Below are positions 16,535 to 21,518 of a stretch of 21,518 nucleotides of DNA, in pieces (the first letter of the stretch is position 1; each line of letters starts with the position of its first letter). The notes beneath the pieces were generated by a model. The model saw only the letters and a program-made list of their open reading frames with translations. It was not told the origin of the DNA and did no database searches. The position numbers and the translations under genes are program-made. Location of the stretch: positions 1 through 21,518 of the forward strand of contig DISP01000111.1 in assembly GCA_002421995.1 (NCBI GenBank), written 5' to 3'. This DNA is from Bacteroidales bacterium UBA6207 (GTDB lineage Bacteria; Bacteroidota; Bacteroidia; Bacteroidales; F082).

Positions 16535-16903
16535 ATGAAAAAATTTACTGATATTGTAAGTGATTCTGCCGCAAGGAATATCATCGGACATGGCACGAAG
16601 ATAACAGGCGATATTGCACTTAAAGGTGATTTCAGAATTGACGGGGAGCTCATCGGATCAATCCAATCCGAAGGCAGGATCGTTATCGGAAGCTCTGGCA
16701 AAGTTGAAGGAAACATCAGCTGCCAGAATGCAGATATAAGTGGCATTTTGAAAGGAAACCTCCAGGCAACCGACCTGACCAGCCTGAAATCAGGTGCTGT
16801 TGTTACCGGAGACCTCAAAACAGGCAGAATAGCCATCGAGCTTGGCGCAAAATACTCCGGCCGCTGCGATATGACAGGCACACTCCCCGATGCAAAAGAG
16901 TAA
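16535..16903 (+). CDS. Bactofilin-family cytoskeletal protein
   Basis: A 122-residue bactofilin (polymer-forming cytoskeletal family). The repeated hydrophobic/glycine pattern of a right-handed beta-helix is clear: GTKITGDIALKGDFRIDGEL, GRIVIGSSGKVEGNI, ADISGILKGNL, TSLKSGAVVTGDL. Bactofilins self-assemble into membrane-associated filaments that position cell-wall enzymes or shape the cell. The start at 16535 lies 10 bases after the porW stop and gives the usual short N-terminal tail. An in-frame ATG at 16487 would overlap porW by 38 bases. The end overlaps the AtpZ-like start by 14 bases, showing tight coupling. The nearby M23 peptidase is a plausible but unproven partner. Confidence 0.92.
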   Translation: MKKFTDIVSDSAARNIIGHGTKITGDIALKGDFRIDGELIGSIQSEGRIVIGSSGKVEGNISCQNADISGILKGNLQATDLTSLKSGAVVTGDLKTGRIAIELGAKYSGRCDMTGTLPDAKE

Positions 16904-17126
16904 ACCAAAACTGTCCGACGACAGGAATAAATCCCTTTATGCTTATGCACGGTATTCATCACTTGCATTTCAAATGATTGTGATTATACTGTTATTTGTT
17001 TTCGCAGGCTTCAAACTGGATGAGCTGACCGGCTGGTCGTTTCCTTTGTTTAAACTAATTTTGTCATTGCTTGGCGTTGTTTTAGCCCTTTATTTTGCAC
17101 TAAAAGATTTTATACACAAAAGTTGA
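16890..17126 (+). CDS. AtpZ/AtpI-family small membrane protein
   Basis: A 78-residue protein with a basic N-terminus and two membrane helices (about 26-45 and 50-72) around a GFKLDELTGW turn. This is the pattern of the AtpZ/AtpI family, which accompanies F-type ATP synthase genes and is linked to assembly of the membrane ring or magnesium supply. It overlaps the bactofilin end by 14 bases and is followed after 1 base by another membrane gene. ATP synthase genes themselves are not in the window. Confidence 0.85.
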   Translation: MQKSKPKLSDDRNKSLYAYARYSSLAFQMIVIILLFVFAGFKLDELTGWSFPLFKLILSLLGVVLALYFALKDFIHKS

Positions 17127-17127
17127 T

Positions 17128-17508
17128 ATGAATCAAAAATACCAATCCTTCTTTTTAAAGCAATTTGGGTTAGCAGCTATTTTGGCTGCTTTGAGTTTTT
17201 ATGCACAAGCAAAGCTTGATCCTGCATGGCATACCCGGGCATGGCCTTTTTTGCTGATTTTGTTTTTATCAGTCAACAGCCTGCTGTTTTGGATGAATCA
17301 AAAAGCACAAAACAAAAAGTTCAGCAGCTTTGCAAACTATTTTATGCTTGCAAGCTCATTGAAACTGATACTTTACCTCGGAGTTATCGTCGCATACCTT
17401 TATTATTTCCGTAGCGAAACGATTCCGTTTTTAATCACTATATTTGTTTATTACATGGCTTTCACTTTTTTGGAAGTGGGTGCGGTGATTAAAAAAAACA
17501 AAAGTTAA
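17128..17508 (+). CDS. AtpI-like four-helix membrane protein
   Basis: A 126-residue hydrophobic protein with four likely membrane helices (about 10-27, 38-56, 70-93, 98-120) and a basic C-terminal tail (KKNKS). I recognise no catalytic motif. Its size, helix layout and position one base after the AtpZ-like gene suggest a counterpart of ATP synthase subunit I as found between atpZ and atpB in many Bacteroidota. That is inference from context, not a sequence match. Confidence 0.6.
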   Translation: MNQKYQSFFLKQFGLAAILAALSFYAQAKLDPAWHTRAWPFLLILFLSVNSLLFWMNQKAQNKKFSSFANYFMLASSLKLILYLGVIVAYLYYFRSETIPFLITIFVYYMAFTFLEVGAVIKKNKS

Positions 17509-17535
17509 TCCAACTAATTTCATATTGAATCACAT

Positions 17536-18156
17536 ATGAGTAAATTGCCAAAAGGACTTCTGGATTATGAAAAAATCGAGAAGTATGCCCCGGAAAAACT
17601 CGAAGCACTCGAAAAGCATTATCACGCTATCCTCGAACTCATAGGCGAAGATCCCGCACGTGAAGGATTGCTTGAAACACCCCGCAGGGTTGCAAAATCT
17701 ATTCAATTTCTCACGCAAGGTTATGACCACGATCCTCAGGAAATACTTTTGTCGGCGAAATTTAAAGAAGACTATCGCGAAATGGTCATTGTCAAAGACA
17801 TAGAAATCTTCTCGCTTTGCGAACATCATATGATACCATTTATTGGCAAAGCGCATGTGGGGTATATTCCGAACGGGTATATTACCGGTTTGAGCAAAAT
17901 TGCCAGGGTCGTTGAAGCCTATTCCCGCCGTTTACAGGTGCAGGAACGCCTCACTTCACAGATTAAAGACGCCATCCAGAATGCCTTGAATCCGCTGGGT
18001 GTGGCCGTGGTGATCGAAGCAAGGCACCTCTGCATGTCAATGCGGGGCGTTCAAAAACAAAGTGCCGTTACTACAACAAGCGACTTCACCGGTGCCTTTC
18101 AGCGCATGGAAACGAGGGCAGAGTTTATTAGTCTGATTCAGAATAAACTACATTAG
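17536..18156 (+). CDS. folE: GTP cyclohydrolase I
   Basis: A 206-residue FolE, which converts GTP to 7,8-dihydroneopterin triphosphate, the first step of folate (and often tetrahydrobiopterin or queuosine) synthesis in the cytoplasm. Zinc ligands C95 and H98 (in SLCEHH) and C166 (in RHLCMSMRG) are present, as is the catalytic H164. The N-terminal GEDPAREGLLETPRRVAKS and the C-terminal TTTSDFTGAF motifs are intact. Length is normal for a type IA enzyme. It follows the AtpI-like gene by 27 bases and probably ends the porW transcript. No folate genes are next to it. Confidence 0.96.
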   Translation: MSKLPKGLLDYEKIEKYAPEKLEALEKHYHAILELIGEDPAREGLLETPRRVAKSIQFLTQGYDHDPQEILLSAKFKEDYREMVIVKDIEIFSLCEHHMIPFIGKAHVGYIPNGYITGLSKIARVVEAYSRRLQVQERLTSQIKDAIQNALNPLGVAVVIEARHLCMSMRGVQKQSAVTTTSDFTGAFQRMETRAEFISLIQNKLH

Positions 18157-18327
18157 ATTACGTTTTTTGTGTCAGATCGGAATTATCAAAGTCAATTAAA
18201 AAAACTGCATTTGTTGATAAGTTTTTCAACTGTTTCAACAAATTGTAAATCAATAGGTTGAACAAAAAGAAATCAACAATACTTCCATATTACATTCAGT
18301 AATACCTCTACCAAGCAGGCAAATGAC

Positions 18328-18335
18328 TATCTTTG
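18328..18335 (+). promoter_or_regulatory. Candidate -7 promoter element of fabD
   Basis: TATCTTTG followed by CA matches TANNTTTG and would start a transcript near 18341, with a leader of about 64 bases before the fabD ATG. No clear -33 TTTG is seen. The leader holds a weak ACCC/GGGT hairpin and a TTAAGC direct repeat (18368-18373, 18377-18382), without further support. Confidence 0.45.
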
Positions 18336-18404
18336 CATGCTTTTGATAAAACCCTAAACGGGTGTATTTAAGCGTCTTAAGCAATAAAACGAACTGTTTC
18401 TACT

Positions 18405-19289
18405 ATGAAAGCTTACGTATTTCCAGGGCAGGGCGCCCAATTTCCAGGAATGGGTAAAGAGCTGTTTGAAAAATCTGCCAAAGCAAAGGAGCTCTTTCTA
18501 AAAGCCAACACTATCCTCAAGTTCAACATCACTGATCTGATGTTTGAAGGAACTGAAGAAGACCTGCGTCAGACAAAAGTTACGCAACCCGCCATCTTTT
18601 TGCACTCAGTGATTCTTGCCGCAGTGATGGGTGATGAATTCAAACCTGATATGGTTGCCGGTCACTCTTTGGGTGAATTTTCGGCCCTTGTAGCCAACAA
18701 AACCTTGTCGTTTGAAGATGGATTGAAATTGGTTTACAAACGTGCTTTAGCAATGCAGGCTGCATGCGAAGCTGTTCCGGGAACAATGGCAGCCATTTTG
18801 GGAATTGACGACAAAGAAGTTGAAAACATTTGTGCGCTCATCAAAGACGCCGTTGTTGTTCCGGCAAATTACAACAGTCCCGGCCAGCTTGTCATTTCAG
18901 GCAGCGAACAGGGAGTAGCCATTGCTTGTGAAAAAATACTTGCTGCCGGCGCAAAACGTGCACTCCCGCTCAAGGTTGGCGGCGCTTTTCACTCACCGCT
19001 GATGGAGCCTGCCCGTGTTGAACTGGCCGAAGCCATTCATGCCACCAAATTTAACAAAGGCATGTGTCCTATTTATCAAAACGTTACAGGACAGTCTGTT
19101 ACAGACCCTGAAATTATAAAGAAGAATCTTATTGCCCAGCTCACAGCACCTGTCAGATGGACACATATCATGAACAACATGATTGCAAGTGGTGTAAAGA
19201 CCGTGGTTGAAGTTGGTCCCGGCACTGTTTTGCAGGGATTGTTTAAAAAAGTGGACCGAAACCTCGAAGTTTCAAGTGCCACCGTATAA
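18405..19289 (+). CDS. fabD: Malonyl-CoA:acyl-carrier-protein transacylase
   Basis: A 294-residue FabD, which moves malonyl from CoA to acyl carrier protein to feed fatty-acid elongation. The oxyanion-hole FPGQGAQ (Q9), the nucleophile S88 in GHSLGEFSAL, R113 in YKRALAMQ (contacting the malonyl carboxylate), and H195 in GGAFHSPLM are all present. Length is typical (about 290-310). It stands alone between its own promoter-like site and an intrinsic terminator, apart from other fab genes. Confidence 0.97.
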   Translation: MKAYVFPGQGAQFPGMGKELFEKSAKAKELFLKANTILKFNITDLMFEGTEEDLRQTKVTQPAIFLHSVILAAVMGDEFKPDMVAGHSLGEFSALVANKTLSFEDGLKLVYKRALAMQAACEAVPGTMAAILGIDDKEVENICALIKDAVVVPANYNSPGQLVISGSEQGVAIACEKILAAGAKRALPLKVGGAFHSPLMEPARVELAEAIHATKFNKGMCPIYQNVTGQSVTDPEIIKKNLIAQLTAPVRWTHIMNNMIASGVKTVVEVGPGTVLQGLFKKVDRNLEVSSATV

Positions 19290-19312
19290 TTCAAGAAACT
19301 TTTTTTGTTATG

Positions 19313-19339
19313 AAAAGCTGTCTTTGGGCAGCTTTTTTT
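19313..19339 (+). terminator. Intrinsic terminator of fabD
   Basis: AAAAGCTG, an 8-base loop, and CAGCTTTT form an 8-bp stem running into seven T (19333-19339), 24 bases after the fabD stop. The convergent cinA ends inside the T-run, so the same hairpin could also slow transcripts from the other side, though the minus-strand T-run is only four bases. Confidence 0.8.
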
Positions 19340-20600
19340 ATTGCTTAAGCACCGACCTCAGCATGTTGAATGCTGTGAGAGCAGCCCTGCGGATATTGCG
19401 TTCGCGGTGCTCGCCGAGCTGAAAGCGTTCGGCAATTACGAAAGCTTCGCCTGCAATGGCTATCCAGACAGTTCCAACCGGTTTCTCCGGTGAACCGCCA
19501 TCGGGGCCGGCAATGCCGGTTGTTGCAATAGCCAGATCGGTGCCGAGCAGGTTGCGGACACCTGTTGCCATCTGTTTAGCAACAACTTCACTCACAGCAC
19601 CTTCAAGTTCAAGGCTTTCACCACTTACACCAAGAACTTTTTCTTTAACCATGTTGTCGTAGGCCACAACAGATCCAACAAAATAGCGTGATGATCCCGG
19701 AATAGAGGTGAAAAGATGTGACAGATATCCACCTGTGCAGCTTTCGGCGGTGGAGATTGTCAGCCCGTTCGACACCAATATTTTACCGAGTGCTTCTTCA
19801 GGCATCTCATTATCAAAGCCATACACATACTCCGGAATCAATTTACAAAGACTTTGAACCAGCTCATTGATTTGATTCTGTAAGCTTTCGACATTGTCTG
19901 ATTGGCCTCCGATACGTAGCCGTACGATGCCGGGTTGTGGCAAATAGGCCAATTTAAATCCGGCGGGCAGGGCATTTTCCCATTCTTTGATTCGGTCGGC
20001 AAGCATTGACTCCCCTACCCCCATTGTCATAACTGTCTTGAAAAGAAATTTCGATGTGCTAAAACGACGCAATATCTCAGGTATTACCTTTTCGAGCAAC
20101 ATTGGCTTCATCTCGAAAGGTACGCCGGGCATTGAAACAATAACGGCATCATCCTGCTCAAACCACATTCCGGGAGCTGTCCCGTTGCTATTTTCAATGG
20201 CTGTGCAATTGGATGGCAGATAAGCCTGTTGCATGTTTCGTTCGGTCACCCTCATCCCCCGGCGTGCAAAAAGCGCTTCAACCTGTTCGTAGGCCTGCCG
20301 GTTATAAACCAACGAGACGTCGAAATAACTACACAAAGCCGGCTTGGTGATATCATCCGAAGTTGGCCCCAGACCACCCGTTAAAAAAACAAACTGAACC
20401 CGCCCGAGTGCCTCGTCCAATGCCTGATGCAGTTCAGAAACGCTGTCGCCAATTGTTGTGACGCGTCTAAGTGGAATGCCATACATAAACAAATGTTCGC
20501 CCATCCAGGAGGCATTGCTGTTTATTACCTGTCCAATCAACAGTTCATCGCCAATTGAGATGATTTCTGCGGCTCCGTTTTCTCTGTTGGTTTTGCTCAT
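19338..20600 (-). CDS. cinA: CinA-family protein (nicotinamide-nucleotide amidohydrolase)
   Basis: A 420-residue two-domain CinA. The N-terminal MoCF-type domain (about 10-175; GDELLIGQ 18-24, FLTGGLGPTSDDITK 72-86) is linked to ADP-ribose/NAD-mononucleotide pyrophosphatase activity in homologues. The C-terminal domain (about 265-418; AESCTGG 285-291, TGIAGPDGG 361-369, PVGTVW 374-379) is the PncC-type amidohydrolase that turns nicotinamide mononucleotide into nicotinate mononucleotide in NAD recycling. Both domains are complete, and length is as expected. The older name reflects competence/damage induction in Gram-positive bacteria, which does not follow here. It converges on fabD and is divergent from the uridine-phosphorylase-like gene. 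Confidence 0.95.
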   Translation of the reverse strand: MSKTNRENGAAEIISIGDELLIGQVINSNASWMGEHLFMYGIPLRRVTTIGDSVSELHQALDEALGRVQFVFLTGGLGPTSDDITKPALCSYFDVSLVYNRQAYEQVEALFARRGMRVTERNMQQAYLPSNCTAIENSNGTAPGMWFEQDDAVIVSMPGVPFEMKPMLLEKVIPEILRRFSTSKFLFKTVMTMGVGESMLADRIKEWENALPAGFKLAYLPQPGIVRLRIGGQSDNVESLQNQINELVQSLCKLIPEYVYGFDNEMPEEALGKILVSNGLTISTAESCTGGYLSHLFTSIPGSSRYFVGSVVAYDNMVKEKVLGVSGESLELEGAVSEVVAKQMATGVRNLLGTDLAIATTGIAGPDGGSPEKPVGTVWIAIAGEAFVIAERFQLGEHRERNIRRAALTAFNMLRSVLKQ

Positions 20601-20681
20601 ACTTTTCGGGTTCTTTCGGATTATCGTAACCTTTGCAAGCTTATTTTCTCGTCTTGTCTTAGGAACGATTTGTCAATTCAT

Positions 20682-20689
20682 TAACTTTG
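20682..20689 (+). promoter_or_regulatory. Candidate -7 promoter element of the nucleoside phosphorylase gene
   Basis: TAACTTTG followed by CAAAA matches TANNTTTG exactly and lies 38 bases before the ATG at 20728. It has the same eight bases as the sigma-gene element at 9671-9678. The -33 box is not clear; the TTTG at 20669-20672 is too close. Confidence 0.45.
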
Positions 20690-20727
20690 CAAAATTAAAG
20701 CTTTAGTCTCGTAAACAATTGAAAAAT

Positions 20728-21518
20728 ATGGAGAAAAGAATCATCCCGGATTCCCAGCTTGTTTTGAAGCCCGACGGATCGGTTTATCACCTTGGATTGC
20801 ATCCTGAACAATTGGCAGATACTGTGTTGCTGGTAGGCGATCCAAACCGTGTTAGTAAAATATCCTGTTATTTCGACAGCATCGAACACCAGGTCTCAAA
20901 CCGTGAGCTGGTAACACATACTGGTTACTACAAAGGAATGAGAGTCAGTGCGCTATCCACCGGAATGGGTACAGATAACATTGATATAGTGCTGAACGAA
21001 CTGGATGCACTGGCGAATATTGACCTTGAAAAACGCTGTCCGAAAGAAACACATAAAACCCTTAAATTGATCAGATTAGGCACTTCGGGCGCTTTGCAGG
21101 GCGATATTGCTGTTGGCGACAGTGTTGTTGCAAGCCGCTATGCACTCGGTCTCGACGGGCTGCTACATTTCTACGCCGGAAGCGATGCATATATTGACCA
21201 ACAGATGACACAGGCTTTCGTTGCACATATGCACTGGAGCCCCCTTCTGCCTTCTCCTTACGTGGTTGAAGGCTCTGAGAAATTGCTTGCGCAGCTTTCT
21301 GATGGATATTATGTGGGGGTAACAGCCACCTCACCGGGATTTTATGGTCCGCAAGGCCGTGTGCTGCGTTTGCCCTTGGCCGATCCGGAGATGAACCCTA
21401 AAATTGAAAGCTTTCAACACAAGGGTCTTAAGATCACCAACTTCGAGATGGAATCTTCAGCCTTGTACGGGCTTAGCAAACTGCTTGGACACGAAGCACT
21501 TACACTTTGTGTTATCAT
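20728..21518 (+). CDS. Uridine-phosphorylase-family nucleoside phosphorylase (3' truncated)
   Basis: The first 263 codons of a nucleoside phosphorylase that splits a nucleoside with phosphate into base and ribose-1-phosphate. The frame is open from ATG 20728 to the window end. Key family motifs: VGDPNRV (phosphate contact, 36-42), STGMGTDN (about 76-83), RLGTSGALQGDI (116-127), and NFEMES (238-243), whose ME pair binds the ribose. The EMESSALYGL segment fits uridine phosphorylase or a related enzyme rather than trimeric purine nucleoside phosphorylase. The product would be cytoplasmic, in pyrimidine salvage. The C-terminal substrate-specific part is missing from view, so base preference is uncertain. 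Confidence 0.9.
   Translation, partial: MEKRIIPDSQLVLKPDGSVYHLGLHPEQLADTVLLVGDPNRVSKISCYFDSIEHQVSNRELVTHTGYYKGMRVSALSTGMGTDNIDIVLNELDALANIDLEKRCPKETHKTLKLIRLGTSGALQGDIAVGDSVVASRYALGLDGLLHFYAGSDAYIDQQMTQAFVAHMHWSPLLPSPYVVEGSEKLLAQLSDGYYVGVTATSPGFYGPQGRVLRLPLADPEMNPKIESFQHKGLKITNFEMESSALYGLSKLLGHEALTLCVI

Noticed and set aside
18157..18404. Possible riboswitch or terminator between folE and fabD
   Set aside because: Only weak 4-5 bp stems without a T-run or a known aptamer pattern are visible; the region is better explained as an A/T-rich spacer with a fabD promoter.

Overview
The window reads as a chromosomal segment of a Bacteroidota bacterium, probably a free-living Bacteroidales-like lineage. 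The evidence is a SusC/SusD pair with an ECF sigma factor and a FecR-type anti-sigma factor, two proteins with C-terminal type IX secretion (T9SS) sorting domains, a PorW/SprE-like T9SS lipoprotein, weak Shine-Dalgarno sequences, and several sites matching the Bacteroidota -7 promoter element TANNTTTG. I saw no tRNA, rRNA, CRISPR array, insertion sequence or phage gene. The genus cannot be fixed from the sequence alone.

Left part (1-9.7 kb): the 3' end of a secreted purple-acid-phosphatase-like metallophosphoesterase (+ strand) converges on a minus-strand regulon. In transcription order this is an ECF sigma factor (9654-9088), a FecR anti-sigma factor (9026-7977), a SusC-type TonB-dependent transporter with an N-terminal STN signalling domain (7816-4526), a SusD-like surface lipoprotein (4515-2992), and a T9SS cargo protein made of two 86%-identical LamG-like domains (2947-1355), ended by a clear intrinsic terminator. 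Together they look like a self-regulated surface binding and uptake system: ligand at SusC/SusD signals through STN to FecR, which controls the sigma factor. No degradative enzyme is encoded within it.

Middle (9.7-13.6 kb), minus strand: a secreted protein with two DUF302-like halves, an RseP-type site-2 membrane protease, and a membrane-anchored M23 peptidase. Each stands apart from its neighbours by a gap of more than 100 bases.

Right part (13.6-21.5 kb): a tight plus-strand run of porW/sprE, bactofilin, AtpZ-like, an AtpI-like four-helix membrane protein and folE (GTP cyclohydrolase I). Then come fabD with an intrinsic terminator, cinA on the opposite strand, and the 5' part of a uridine-phosphorylase-family gene cut by the window end. 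These are mostly envelope and housekeeping functions. The AtpZ/AtpI pair is odd because folE, not the ATP synthase genes, follows it.

I do not see a convincing wholly new system. The items most worth a second look are the enzyme-free sigma/FecR/SusCD locus with its duplicated LamG cargo, a compact intergenic element at about 1099-1274 with overlapping short ORFs and phased repeats, the double-DUF302 secreted protein, and the AtpZ/AtpI-folE arrangement.
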